This document shows, piece by piece, positions 1 through 9,071 of a stretch of 64,000 nucleotides of DNA (positions within the stretch are counted from its first letter, which is position 1; every line of letters begins with the position of its first letter). Origin of the DNA: Paenibacillus sp. FSL H8-0079 (GTDB lineage: Bacteria; Bacillota; Bacilli; Paenibacillales; Paenibacillaceae); the NCBI RefSeq assembly GCF_037991315.1, contig NZ_CP150300.1:5704001-5768000 (forward strand). The letters are read 5' to 3'. Made by a program: the position numbers and the translations under genes. The notes under the pieces are model-generated. The model was not told the DNA's origin and made no database searches. It was given only the letters and a program-made list of their open reading frames with translations.

Positions 1-1041
1 TTCAGCCAAACGAATAACCCTGCGATACATCATCGCATCCATCAAATCCTCCCAGTCGAGTTCACTGGCATTAACGTCTCGATAATAGACCGCAGCAGCA
101 GGCAAGAACCCGACCAACGGCCCTGTTCCACCACATATCAGGCTCCCACCGTCTCCGCCTTTGGGCATCACGTCTCCAGCCGAATCGAGCGTAAGCTCAT
201 ACTTGTAGGGATCACCCGCAAATTGCACTCCGAAAAAATTCGGCAATTCCAGATCATAAGGACGATCATCCTTTTCTTCACCCCGTGAAGAGGCCATCTC
301 TACCGATCCATCCACAATTTCATCCACGCCTTCCAGACTTCCAAAGTGCTTCAATCTCATCGTATAGTCGAAGCTGTCACCCCAGGGAAATAACGTACGA
401 CAACCTCCACCATAGATATACTCCCATTCGTCTTCAGTCAGCAAACCAAAACCCGCCGCAGCTTCCTCCCTCACAACGTCTTCCAACTCTATTCCTTCGT
501 TGAACCACAGGATTCGGACTTCATTCTCACTTTGGCGAATCAGACGAAATTGTTGATGCAATTCATATTCACGGATCTCCGACTGCTTAAACTGCTCCAG
601 TACTGAGGGAAAATCAGGATCTTTTTGCGCGTGTGCTTCCTCCTCAGACACTTCAATCCAGCCAAGCGAAATCAGTTCGCATTCCACAAGCATCGGCGCA
701 ATATTCACTTCTCTCACAGGTGACATTTGACTCACCAGAAACGAATCCACGTTCTCCACACCATACTCACTGACCGTTTCATGCAGGTCTGCTGAGGTTT
801 CTTCGTTCATTCCATGCTGCCAACGATCCCAGCCGAGTGTTACTTGATCCCCAGGCACAAACACAAATCTCAGCCCATCCTCCGTAAATACAGCCGTCTC
901 CATCCGCTGACCGAATCGTTCAAATGTCTCGAGCCCCTCATATACCATACCGTCTGGTAACTGACGAACAAGCTTACGCATCCAAGCCTCTTTGTCCTGA
1001 GCATTCAACGCCTGCCACATGTCTCGTCTCAATGCCTCCAC
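1..1041 (-). CDS. SUMF1/formylglycine-generating-enzyme-like hypothetical protein, partial (3' end outside window)
   Basis: An open minus-strand frame runs from about 1041 through the left edge with no stop, so the C-terminus is missing. A GTG at 1041-1039 follows a G-rich Shine-Dalgarno-like run; another GTG lies four codons upstream (just after a stop), and an ATG lies at 1020. About 230 residues in, the segment GFGLLTEDEWEYIYGGG followed by LFPWGD resembles the 'RLPTEAEWEYAARGG...YPWG' signature of the SUMF1/FGE-sulfatase fold, here used in a longer acidic protein. The first ~200 residues match nothing I recognise. It lies about 90 bp downstream of the 572-residue gene on the same strand and is probably cotranscribed with it. 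True formylglycine-generating enzymes need two C-terminal cysteines that would lie outside the window, so enzymatic activity cannot be judged. The fold call is by eye. Confidence 0.6.
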   Translation of the reverse strand, partial: MEALRRDMWQALNAQDKEAWMRKLVRQLPDGMVYEGLETFERFGQRMETAVFTEDGLRFVFVPGDQVTLGWDRWQHGMNEETSADLHETVSEYGVENVDSFLVSQMSPVREVNIAPMLVECELISLGWIEVSEEEAHAQKDPDFPSVLEQFKQSEIREYELHQQFRLIRQSENEVRILWFNEGIELEDVVREEAAAGFGLLTEDEWEYIYGGGCRTLFPWGDSFDYTMRLKHFGSLEGVDEIVDGSVEMASSRGEEKDDRPYDLELPNFFGVQFAGDPYKYELTLDSAGDVMPKGGDGGSLICGGTGPLVGFLPAAAVYYRDVNASELDWEDLMDAMMYRRVIRLAE

Positions 1042-1131
1042 AACTTCCCCCACCTTTCCTTATGCACTTTCACTTCTCTAAAATGTTTTACTAGCTGGCA
1101 CAGCACAATCTTACTTGTGTTGTTTACATTT

Positions 1132-2850
1132 TCACTTCCCTGCATCCTGCAACAGTTCCAGCAATAATTCCTTCCGTCTTCCCTCCGCTTTACGAGCAAG
1201 CGTTGTGAGCTTCTCCACCTTGCCAAAGATCGGATAGAGTACACGTTCCGCTTCATAATACTCAAGTTCTTGAATCTGTCTAACCAACAGTTCGAGTATT
1301 TCCTCATTCTCCAGTTCGGGCTGAATCTTCAGCTTCAGACTATCGGTCGAACGACGTAAGCTGGCGACTAACGCAGGTATAGATTGGGCCGTTACACCCT
1401 GTTTTTCCACAAATGACGCAATGAACTTATCCTGAATCAACTGATGCTCATCATCCACTTCACCCATGTAATATTCAACCAGCGGGAAATACCGCTCATC
1501 CACGAGCCCCAGTCCAAAGGTTGCATAACTGCCTGGCATACAGCTCTTCTCTCCCTCGGTATCCTCATAAAACTCGAACTCTTGGATAGCCTCACGCGCA
1601 TACTCTTCCAGGAGTGGATGCAACTCCGAGTACTCCAGTGCATTAGCAAAGAATCGGTGGGTATCCGACTTCGCGAGCCCTTTAATCGGCAAATACTGCT
1701 TTACGGCAGATTTGAGCTTGATCTTATAACCTTTCGGAAAGCCCTGCTTCAATAAATGAATAATAAAGGTAAGTGCCTGCTGATAGGCACCAGCCTCTTC
1801 CTTACGAATGTGAATGGTCATCAGAGCAAATACATCATTCGCTTTGCATTCCACTTCTTCCGTTTTCACATGAATATATTCCTTCGCATACGTCCCGCTA
1901 CCTTCTGTCATCATACGTGCCGCACGTTTGCTACCGAGTTGCTTCGCGAGCTCCAAGAAAGTCAGACCTTTGGGTTTGCTATAACTCGGCTCAAAACGTA
2001 GAATCATGACCGCCGCGTATAACAGCAGATCGATTGGTTGAGTCCCGGCTGTTTGCGCCTTCTCATGCTCGTCCGAATGTTTGCCTGCCTGTGTCTCAAC
2101 GTTCGACTCCAGCGTTGCTCCTGGTTTTAGTGAATACTCATTGGTACGATAAGGCGAAGACTGTACATCATAATACTGTGGCAAAAACTGATTCTCTGCC
2201 CATGCCGTCACCGCACGAGTTATCTCACCACGATGTTCCGCAAGTGCCTCCGGACGCCCCTGATTCAACGCTTGTATCCGGTCATACTGCCTGATCGTCC
2301 ATGCTACATCCAACTCTGGGAACAGCTTTGGATCGAGCAGATGACTCGTCAAAAAGAAGGATTCTAATGGCTTCGTTGGATATGTACTGTTCTCCACATT
2401 CTTGTCTACATAGGTATAAATACGCTCAAGGAGCAGCTTTCTTTTCTCTTCGTTTATCCATTCCAATAAAGTCAGTTGCAGCTTGCCTTCAGTTGTTGGG
2501 AATTTCCCTCGCAAGGTGAAGCGGTAGTCAATCAACGGAGTATCTGCCAGCTTGTCCAATCTTCCCTGAACAACCTCTACAAGCTTAGGCCCGATCTCGT
2601 TCCGTACCTGTTCCTCGGTAAAGACTCCTGCCTGCTTTGATTTCACATCATCATCATCCAAACCCAGATCCAGGCTGTCTACCGTGGTCCGTCCAGGTTT
2701 GTAATCCAGTACAATATCATTAACAATACCCATTTGCAGCGTGGTTCGCTTCACAACACTTTCCAAGTCATCCCGCTTTTCCTGTTCATCAAACCATTCA
2801 TGGAGCGTCGTCATCATCTCTTCCATCGCCTGATCATAAAGTGTACTCAT
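1132..2850 (-). CDS. Uncharacterised 572-residue protein (possibly DUF6138 family)
   Basis: An uninterrupted minus-strand frame with a good ribosome binding site (AGGAGA, four bases before ATG at 2850). The product is soluble, mostly helical and rich in charged residues, with no signal peptide, no membrane segment and no nucleotide-binding motif. A DDDD run lies near residues 65-70. The C-terminal half (about residues 290-500) looks like helical hairpins, as in repeat-type scaffold proteins. The length and style fit my recollection of the DUF6138 family of Bacillales, but I cannot confirm that without a profile search. It is the first gene of a likely two-gene unit with the SUMF1-like gene. 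No function should be inferred beyond that. Confidence 0.75.
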   Translation of the reverse strand: MSTLYDQAMEEMMTTLHEWFDEQEKRDDLESVVKRTTLQMGIVNDIVLDYKPGRTTVDSLDLGLDDDDVKSKQAGVFTEEQVRNEIGPKLVEVVQGRLDKLADTPLIDYRFTLRGKFPTTEGKLQLTLLEWINEEKRKLLLERIYTYVDKNVENSTYPTKPLESFFLTSHLLDPKLFPELDVAWTIRQYDRIQALNQGRPEALAEHRGEITRAVTAWAENQFLPQYYDVQSSPYRTNEYSLKPGATLESNVETQAGKHSDEHEKAQTAGTQPIDLLLYAAVMILRFEPSYSKPKGLTFLELAKQLGSKRAARMMTEGSGTYAKEYIHVKTEEVECKANDVFALMTIHIRKEEAGAYQQALTFIIHLLKQGFPKGYKIKLKSAVKQYLPIKGLAKSDTHRFFANALEYSELHPLLEEYAREAIQEFEFYEDTEGEKSCMPGSYATFGLGLVDERYFPLVEYYMGEVDDEHQLIQDKFIASFVEKQGVTAQSIPALVASLRRSTDSLKLKIQPELENEEILELLVRQIQELEYYEAERVLYPIFGKVEKLTTLARKAEGRRKELLLELLQDAGK

Positions 2851-3143
2851 CTAATCTCCTGCCTTCCCATGCATCTTATGATGTTCATCAACCACACTTG
2901 AACCTCTATGAATCCCGGATCAATCCAAGGCATCTATGTTATAAATACGTATTGATGTTCGTATATTACCTATTATTTTACTCTCTCAAGCTCACCCGGA
3001 ACAATAAGGCTTACGTACGGTTGCTTGCTAGTCAAAGAGATCTAAGGATTCCTTTCATATCTATGTACGCTCTCTGCATGCCCTCGCTATCATCATCTCC
3101 ACGTTGTATAATCATTGTATTCCTTTTCAGGAGGTCAGACTAA
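2851..3143. other. Divergent intergenic region, nothing recognised
   Basis: About 290 bp separating the minus-strand 572-residue gene from the plus-strand DUF7662-like gene. It should hold both promoters. I see the two ribosome binding sites at its ends (AGGAGA near 2855; CAGGAGGT at 3129-3136) but no confident promoter, hairpin or operator. Confidence 0.4.
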
Positions 3144-3386
3144 GTGAGCTACAGCAAATACTTCCCCTTAGAAAACTATTTGAATCAAGTTTCAATCACC
3201 CTTACATACGCAGAGCTTGAGGAGATTCTTGGATTTAAGTTACCCCCTACAGCGTATAATCGCGAACAATGGTGGGTGAATAATTCTAATAATCATACAC
3301 AGGCACTATCCTGGTTAAATGCTGGATGGAAGGTGGACAATGTGATTTTAGGAAAAAACGTCACTTTTGTGCGCTTCGAGTCATAA
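3144..3386 (+). CDS. Small DUF7662-like protein (80 aa)
   Basis: GTG start at 3144, eight bases after a near-perfect CAGGAGGT. The 80-residue product has the pattern PLxxYLxxxxxxxxTLTYAELEEILGFKLPP, then WWVNNSNNHTQALSWLNAGWKV and a terminal VTFVRF strand. This is the compact module seen as a stand-alone protein or as a C-terminal tail on bacterial nucleases and helix-turn-helix proteins, named DUF7662 in current databases (from memory). The conserved 'WW.N....H.QA..WL.AGW.V' block is intact, so the gene is unlikely to be decayed. Its function is unknown; a nucleic-acid-related role is only guilt by association. It stands alone on the plus strand, just before a MITE-like repeat. Confidence 0.8.
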   Translation: MSYSKYFPLENYLNQVSITLTYAELEEILGFKLPPTAYNREQWWVNNSNNHTQALSWLNAGWKVDNVILGKNVTFVRFES

Positions 3387-3397
3387 TCGATCAGGTA

Positions 3398-3593
3398 CTA
3401 TATAAATTGAACTAAAGATTATTCACACTTACCACTCCAATGACAGAACAACCTTCCGATCGCTGTTATCCCCAGATTTTTTTCATTCACTCTTACAAAA
3501 GTGAAAATCTAGGGATAAAGGCGATCGCTTCGCTTCTTCAGGTTATTTCTGCCCTCTTCGTTCTCGTGTGAATGTTTAGTTCAATTTATATAG
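3398..3593. repeat. MITE-like inverted-repeat element, copy 1
   Basis: A non-coding element of about 195 bp with perfect 19-bp terminal inverted repeats: CTATATAAATTGAACTAAA at 3398-3416 and its reverse complement at 3575-3593. The interior folds on itself: ATCGCTGTTATCCCCAGATT near 3460-3480 faces the AATCTAGGGATAAAGGCGAT region near 3505-3528. The outermost bases (TATA) are self-complementary, so a TA target duplication cannot be told apart from the repeat itself. A diverged copy in the opposite orientation lies at about 12425-12653. There is no open reading frame inside. Movement would need a transposase in trans. Confidence 0.75.
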
Positions 3594-3646
3594 ATTGTTA
3601 GTTATAACTCCAAAGGATCTATTTTTCCATAAACGTTATTCGAGAC

Positions 3647-3693
3647 AAAAAAGCAGAGTAGACTGATGAATTCATCAGTTCTCCCCTGCTTTG
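3647..3693 (-). terminator. Rho-independent terminator of the solute-binding protein gene
   Basis: On the minus strand AAGCAG pairs with CTGCTT around an inner perfect palindrome ACTGATGAATTCATCAGT, followed by a run of T. It begins a few bases after the stop codon of the lipoprotein gene at 3698. Confidence 0.8.
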
Positions 3694-3697
3694 TTGA

Positions 3698-5350
3698 TCA
3701 ATTAACTGTCTTATACCACTCGTTCACTTCGGCGGTAATATCATCCCCGCCCATGGACTTCCACTTTGTTACAAATGTATCAAATTCCTCAATGCCCACC
3801 TGACCATAGATGATCTTGCTGAACGTATCCTTCTCCAGCTTGTCGATCGCATCCTTTTTCATTTTCATCGTCTCGGTCGGTGCTCCTGTGAACTTGCTCT
3901 TGATCGCATTATCTTTATTCGCAACGACCACTTCAGCGGCCGCAAATACTTCGGGTTTGTTGGCAATCTTCGTATTTTTCTCAAAAGGGGTCTCCGGCTC
4001 TTTGCCCTTCGCAAGTTCCGCCAGCGTATCCATCATCAGATTCGGAATTCGTGCACCATCATACGTAATCGTATATTTGAGTGGTGATACGCCGTCCCTC
4101 ACTTCAGCTTCACCAACGACTTTGCCATCCACGATGTCATAGTCATATCCTTGTGCGAAGCCATGTTCGAACTCGCTGCCCACTTCGGGATTGGCAAAGT
4201 TGTCGAACAGATAATTCTGATACGTGAAGAAAATCTCCGGGTTCGCCATGTCTTTGTTAATCAGCACCACCCCATTGCTTGCACCCGAACCATGTTGGTG
4301 GCTCTCGCCTGTTGGCCCTGTAGGTAAAGCAATAGCCTTGTATGTGGCACCGTCCACATTTTTCTTCACATCATCAATCGGCCAGTTTGGCATCCAGTGT
4401 GGTCCCACGATAATGCCAGCTTTGCCTGCGGTGAACAATTCTGCTGCTTTGATCTCGTCATAGACGCCTGCTTCTTTGGGCAGGTAACCTTTGGACAACC
4501 AATCTTTCATCGTCGCAAGCCCTTCCTTTACCCCTGGCTGGATGGAGCCATATTGCAGTGTGCCGTCTCCAGCATCATTCCACTGTCCAGGCATCGTGTT
4601 GTACATGCCGAAGATCCAGCCGGATTCCGTCATCCAGGTATTGAGCGCATTTTTCATGCCCACGGTCAGACCATACGTATCTTTCTTGCCGTTTCCATCC
4701 GGGTCTTGATTCGTAAAAGCATCCATAACCGTAACCAGTTCATCCATGGTTTTTGGTTCTTCCAGTCCCAGCTTCTTCAGCCAGTCTTCCCGAATGAACA
4801 TGACCGAATCGCCGTTGTACGCATAATCGAAGATCGGAATACCGTAACGCTCGCCCTCATACATGTATGGATACCATTCCTCGGGTGCCGATTCAGATGC
4901 CTGTTTCCATGTGTCTGAAGCATATTGGTCAAATAACTCGCCAGCATTGGCAAATTTGCCGGACTCAATTAATTCCCTTACCAGATTGTAGTCTCCCCGA
5001 ATGGAGACGATATCCGGCAGTTCCTCGTTAGCCGACAGGGACAAGCGCAATTTCGTGTAAAATGCATCATTGGTCACCGATACGGCCCACGGTGTGGTCA
5101 GATCGATGCCAAGTCGTTCCTTAGCCCATTTGGTATGCACATTGTTCTGAGCCGTTTCCCCGTTCTTGAATTTCGTATCATCATTCCAGGCCCGCAAATA
5201 ACTCATCTGTACCGCCGGTTCATACTTCCCGTCTTGCAGAGCAAGTGGTGCAGCGGCTTCCTTCGCCGGTTCTTCCTTGGCCCCCGAACTACATGCCGTT
5301 ACTGCAACCATCGTGATTGCGAGCAATGCCGTCATCATTTTTCTAAACAT
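3698..5350 (-). CDS. Extracellular sugar-binding lipoprotein of ABC importer (LplA/YtcQ type)
   Basis: A 550-residue family 1 extracellular solute-binding protein. The N-terminus is a lipoprotein signal: KK/RK-type start, hydrophobic stretch, lipobox VTAC with Cys at about residue 20, then a Ser/Gly/Ala/Glu-rich tether. The body shows hallmarks of the large Paenibacillus LplA-like binding proteins, for example DxxPDIVSIRGDY, GIPIFDYAYNGDSVMFIREDW, DPDGNGKKDTYGL and GKAGIIVGPHW. It should capture an oligosaccharide outside the cell and deliver it to the two permeases at 9072-11048. The ATG is preceded by GAGGGG/AGGAGG. The gene is directly downstream of the YesN-like regulator (5471) on the same strand and ends in its own terminator. 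The ligand cannot be read from the sequence. The ATPase is not in the window; such importers usually borrow a shared MsmX-type ATPase. Confidence 0.92.
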   Translation of the reverse strand: MFRKMMTALLAITMVAVTACSSGAKEEPAKEAAAPLALQDGKYEPAVQMSYLRAWNDDTKFKNGETAQNNVHTKWAKERLGIDLTTPWAVSVTNDAFYTKLRLSLSANEELPDIVSIRGDYNLVRELIESGKFANAGELFDQYASDTWKQASESAPEEWYPYMYEGERYGIPIFDYAYNGDSVMFIREDWLKKLGLEEPKTMDELVTVMDAFTNQDPDGNGKKDTYGLTVGMKNALNTWMTESGWIFGMYNTMPGQWNDAGDGTLQYGSIQPGVKEGLATMKDWLSKGYLPKEAGVYDEIKAAELFTAGKAGIIVGPHWMPNWPIDDVKKNVDGATYKAIALPTGPTGESHQHGSGASNGVVLINKDMANPEIFFTYQNYLFDNFANPEVGSEFEHGFAQGYDYDIVDGKVVGEAEVRDGVSPLKYTITYDGARIPNLMMDTLAELAKGKEPETPFEKNTKIANKPEVFAAAEVVVANKDNAIKSKFTGAPTETMKMKKDAIDKLEKDTFSKIIYGQVGIEEFDTFVTKWKSMGGDDITAEVNEWYKTVN

Positions 5351-5470
5351 GAACTAACCCCTCCTCAGGTAACTTGGATACCCTTATGTGCCAAATGCAC
5401 CTTACATGAAAAGGATAGTGCAGCCGGGGAGGCAAACATATATCACAATTTCAATGTTCATATCGATTTG

Positions 5471-7063
5471 TTAACCGTTCCGAAAATCTTGCGGGGTCAG
5501 TCCATAATGTTTGCGGAACACCTGAATGAAATAAGGCGTGTTGTTGTACCCCACTTCCTGACCAACTTCATAGATCTTCATCGCCGTATGCTTGAGCAAA
5601 TGAACCGCACGTTCCATTCTGGAACGGATAATATAATCACTAATACCCTCACCGGTGGATTGTTTGTACATTTTCGACAGATATACCGGGTGCAGATGCA
5701 CCTCTCCGGCAATGACCTGCAACGATAGATCCTCGCCTAGATGATGGTCGATCCATTGCTGCACCTGCCGAATCAGCGTTGATCCGGCATCTTGTCCCGC
5801 ATCGCTCGCACTCTCTGCCCACTGCTGCATCACAGACCGAGTCCACATTTCCAAACTACGCAGCGAGATACCATAACCATCCTTGAGCAACTGCTCGTAC
5901 TGCTCGCCGAGCACTTCAGCTAACTGTCTTCCTTCCCGATGAGCCATATAGGAAAATGCCGCCGCCAAATAATGAAAAGCCACATACACATGCTCCGGGA
6001 ACACACTGTTCGACAGTTCGGCAAAGATCTGATCAATCTTACGGTGTGCATCCTCCATGCGCCCGGCTTCCAGTAACGTCGTTAGACCCGGCGGTTCATA
6101 CAGCGCCGCGAGTGACTTCAACGTTGCTCCATTGGTTCCCACCGCTGCATTCAGATGTAATCCTTTGCCCGCCTCGGCCTGCTTACGAAGTGCCCTCACG
6201 GCCTGATGATATAGCTGGGGCACCTGATCTGGAAAACGCCCTATGCGGCTAACGGACAGGGAAATGGTCGCGTTCAGATACTGCCTCACACTGTAGATCA
6301 ACCGCTCTCCCAGTCGGCCCATTAACATTTCCGGTTCGGCCTGAGTTTGTTTGGGACTAGCCATGAAGACCAGATCATCGTAGGCGTCATCCGTATGACA
6401 GAGGTGATAGGTACTGCCGTAGATCTCTTCCACCACATTTGAGATAGCGTACTTCATCAATCGAAACGCTTTATGTGTAGGTTGATGGTCATCATACCGG
6501 ATGAGCAACAGTTGCATTTTATCCTGTGGACGGAAACCGATCTCCAATTGCTCCAGCTTGCCTTCGAGTTCAGCATCCGCAAATTTATGCCCTAACAGTA
6601 CATCCTTCATCAGCTCCGCCCGCTTCTCTGGCAGATGTTCCCTCACCGAATACATGGCCCGCTGATGCAGCATTTGTTTCTCACCCTCTAGGCGAATCTG
6701 CACTGCGGCCTGCTGCACGGATTCGATCAGTTCCTCATCTCGAACCGGTTTGAGCAGATAACTAACCGTCCCGTGTTTGAGCGCCTGCTTCGCATAATCG
6801 AAGGAAGCATGCCCCGATAAAATAATACATTTGGTCTGTTCCCACTTTTGGCGGATGTGACTGACCAGATCCAGACCGGACAGACCCGGCATACGGATAT
6901 CCGTGATAATAATATGGACCTGGTGTGTTGCCATATGTTCCAAGGCTTCTTTGACAGAATAGGCTTTGTATACCTGACCAATTCCGTGTTCTCTCCACGG
7001 TATGGAGACAGCGATCGACTCTACTGCCGAATGTTCATCATCCACGACCATCAGATTCATCAT
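5471..7063 (-). CDS. AraC-type response regulator (YesN family)
   Basis: Receiver domain at residues ~1-120 (MVVDDEHSA acidic pair; phospho-acceptor Asp in ITDIRMPGLSG; Lys in LLKPVRDEEL), a variable middle of about 300 residues, and a C-terminal pair of AraC helix-turn-helix motifs (LSLQVIAGEVHLHPVYLSKMYK ... ending YNNTPYFIQVFRKHYGLTPQDF). The ATG at 7063 is chosen because GAGGAGG lies nine bases upstream; a TTG six codons earlier would put that site inside the gene. This start overlaps the end of the kinase gene by 26 bp, so translation is probably coupled. It most likely activates the importer genes nearby in response to the YesM-like kinase, as in known YesMN systems. Confidence 0.92.
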   Translation of the reverse strand: MMNLMVVDDEHSAVESIAVSIPWREHGIGQVYKAYSVKEALEHMATHQVHIIITDIRMPGLSGLDLVSHIRQKWEQTKCIILSGHASFDYAKQALKHGTVSYLLKPVRDEELIESVQQAAVQIRLEGEKQMLHQRAMYSVREHLPEKRAELMKDVLLGHKFADAELEGKLEQLEIGFRPQDKMQLLLIRYDDHQPTHKAFRLMKYAISNVVEEIYGSTYHLCHTDDAYDDLVFMASPKQTQAEPEMLMGRLGERLIYSVRQYLNATISLSVSRIGRFPDQVPQLYHQAVRALRKQAEAGKGLHLNAAVGTNGATLKSLAALYEPPGLTTLLEAGRMEDAHRKIDQIFAELSNSVFPEHVYVAFHYLAAAFSYMAHREGRQLAEVLGEQYEQLLKDGYGISLRSLEMWTRSVMQQWAESASDAGQDAGSTLIRQVQQWIDHHLGEDLSLQVIAGEVHLHPVYLSKMYKQSTGEGISDYIIRSRMERAVHLLKHTAMKIYEVGQEVGYNNTPYFIQVFRKHYGLTPQDFRNG

Positions 7064-8798
7064 GCGGTTGTTCCTCCTCAAACCATCGAATTTCTACACT
7101 AAGTCCACCATAGGGAATCGCTCCAAAATGAAGCCCCGACGACAGCCCATATCGCGTAACGAGACGCTGGTGCACATTCCACGTGCCTGTTCCAATCTCC
7201 TCACCCATCGGTTCATTGATCTCCCGTTCCAATTCCGCAATCTCTTCCGCTGTCAGCGTGACACCGTCATTGTCTACGAACAGGCTATATCTTGTATATT
7301 TCCGACCCTCAATATGTTCGGGTACCGCCATCCCCGTTACGACGACATGCCCACTGCCTTCCATCGGCTCAATGCCATGGATCACCGCATTCTCTACGAT
7401 TGGCTGGATGAGCAGCCGCGGAATGTGGAGCAACATCAGTTGCTGCGGTACGGCAATCTCGTAGGTCAGCCGGTTGGTCCGCATCTGTTGAATGGACAAA
7501 TAATGGTCCAGCAGCCGGATTTCTTCCTCTACTGTCGTCATATCATTCTCGCCCCGCGTAATGTAGCGATAGTAGTCTCCCAGACTTAGCGACATGGCAA
7601 TAACGGCTTCACGGTTGCCGAGCTGGGTCATATTTTTGATATAAAACAGGCAATTGTACAGGAAATGCGGATTGATCTGTGATTGCAGATGTTTCAATGT
7701 TGCTTCCCGCGAGCGAATACGTTCCTCGTATACCTTCTCGATCAGTTCCTGAATCTGCTCTGCCATATGGTTGAAGCTCTGGGTGAGATACGCGAATTCA
7801 TCACGAGAGTGATCGACCGGAATCCGTGTGGACAGCTGCCCTTTGCGAATCTGTTGCAGCCCTCTCATCAAGCGATGGATTGGCACCTGAACTTTTCGAT
7901 ACAAAAGCAGTGCAGCACCGATACTCAGCACGAGCAGTAACAGAATGGAGGTAATAAACATATTTCGGCTCTTGTCCATTGGGGTCAGCAAATCATCCAA
8001 TACCACAGGGTTCACGTATACCGCTTGCAATTGTTTGGAGTGCACGTAACTGACCAGATATTGCTTGTCACCCACCTCCAATTGATGATTGCCTTCCCTC
8101 TCCGGTCCGTTAAAGGGCATATCACGTATAATCGCTTCGACCAGCTCGGGGTCCGCCGTACGGTTCAGCAACGGATCGTTACCTGGTACGAGCAAGAAGG
8201 GATCTCCTCCCTGCGTTTCTTTAAAATCATCCAACATGGCAACCACGTTCATCGGGTCAAAATTAATCTCCATCACCGTTCGCACGCCTGTGTTCACTGG
8301 TTTTTCATTCCACTCGTAGTTATCCGTGAAAAAGTAGGTGAAACTACCCTGCTCCAGCTGCCATTGACCTGGTTGCGGGAACGTCAACATCTTCTCATCG
8401 TAGACCGTCCGGCTGGACATGGTGGATAACACAAGTTCCGCTTGTGGCAGCACAATGGTAATATCGTTCTTCCAACGGCTGGTGGACTGGTACAACGATA
8501 ATTTGTCGAGAATATCCAGATAGATGCTGTTTTTCTCATATTGGCTGGTTGAGTCCGTCATGTAACGGTAGTGCAGGATACTCGGATCTCGCAGCAACGT
8601 CAGGCCATATAGTGAGAGCTGCTCAATATTTTTATCCACCTGGGAACTGAAATAATTGAACTGGTTCAGACTCGACTGCTGTTTCTCTTCAACGACCATA
8701 TCCACATTTGCCTGATTCGCGTATGTATAAAGCAGCAGAATGGGGACGAGCAGGCAGATTAAGAGAATGACCGTCTTCGCAAATACTGTGAATTTCAT
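7038..8798 (-). CDS. Sensor histidine kinase (YesM family)
   Basis: A 586-residue membrane kinase: transmembrane helix at residues ~7-27, an extracellular sensing region of about 250 residues (Cache-like), a second helix at ~281-302, HAMP, then the LytS/YesM-type His_kinase domain with the phospho-acceptor motif SQINPHFLYN near residue 375 and a C-terminal HATPase (IQPIVENAVIHG, DNDGVTL). Known relatives sense sugars or the loaded binding protein and phosphorylate the paired AraC-type regulator, here the overlapping gene at 5471-7063. The gene is divergent from the permease operon at 9072 with a 273-bp shared control region. Confidence 0.93.
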   Translation of the reverse strand: MKFTVFAKTVILLICLLVPILLLYTYANQANVDMVVEEKQQSSLNQFNYFSSQVDKNIEQLSLYGLTLLRDPSILHYRYMTDSTSQYEKNSIYLDILDKLSLYQSTSRWKNDITIVLPQAELVLSTMSSRTVYDEKMLTFPQPGQWQLEQGSFTYFFTDNYEWNEKPVNTGVRTVMEINFDPMNVVAMLDDFKETQGGDPFLLVPGNDPLLNRTADPELVEAIIRDMPFNGPEREGNHQLEVGDKQYLVSYVHSKQLQAVYVNPVVLDDLLTPMDKSRNMFITSILLLLVLSIGAALLLYRKVQVPIHRLMRGLQQIRKGQLSTRIPVDHSRDEFAYLTQSFNHMAEQIQELIEKVYEERIRSREATLKHLQSQINPHFLYNCLFYIKNMTQLGNREAVIAMSLSLGDYYRYITRGENDMTTVEEEIRLLDHYLSIQQMRTNRLTYEIAVPQQLMLLHIPRLLIQPIVENAVIHGIEPMEGSGHVVVTGMAVPEHIEGRKYTRYSLFVDNDGVTLTAEEIAELEREINEPMGEEIGTGTWNVHQRLVTRYGLSSGLHFGAIPYGGLSVEIRWFEEEQPHDESDGRG

Positions 8799-9071
8799 CG
8801 TTTCACCCTGTCTCTGAATTTGAAGTCGTTCTACACCGAAGTCCTATTTTATATTGAAAACCCTTACATTTCTATATGATTTTATGTTCTCTCGTTTTCC
8901 TGTGACTTGAAATCCTCTGTTTCCATCAACAAGTTAATATTTCAACATCCGCATTGAAATGTTGTTCTATAGTCCGCCCTTTTCCGTTGCTATAATTCAG
9001 TTGCTCCACTCTGTGCAGAGGCTTGCTCGCCTCATCATGCCGGAGCTGGACGAGATAAAGGAGGGACCCTG
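8799..9071. promoter_or_regulatory. Divergent control region; extended -10 promoter for the permease genes
   Basis: At 8988-8996 the plus strand reads TGCTATAAT, a perfect extended -10 element, without a good -35. It is suitable for an activator-dependent promoter driving the permease genes from about 9003. A short dyad (CAACAT ... ATGTTG, 8943-8965) lies upstream and could be a YesN-type binding site; that is inference. The kinase promoter on the other strand is not obvious. Confidence 0.45.

Noticed and set aside
4397..4918. 173-codon plus-strand frame
   Set aside because: Lies antisense within the solute-binding lipoprotein gene; its product has no family pattern and no ribosome binding site.
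5135..5728. 197-codon plus-strand frame
   Set aside because: Spans the end of the regulator, the intergenic gap and the signal-peptide region of the lipoprotein on the opposite strand; shadow frame.
7002..7589. 195-codon plus-strand frame
   Set aside because: Antisense to the YesM-like kinase; composition typical of a shadow frame.
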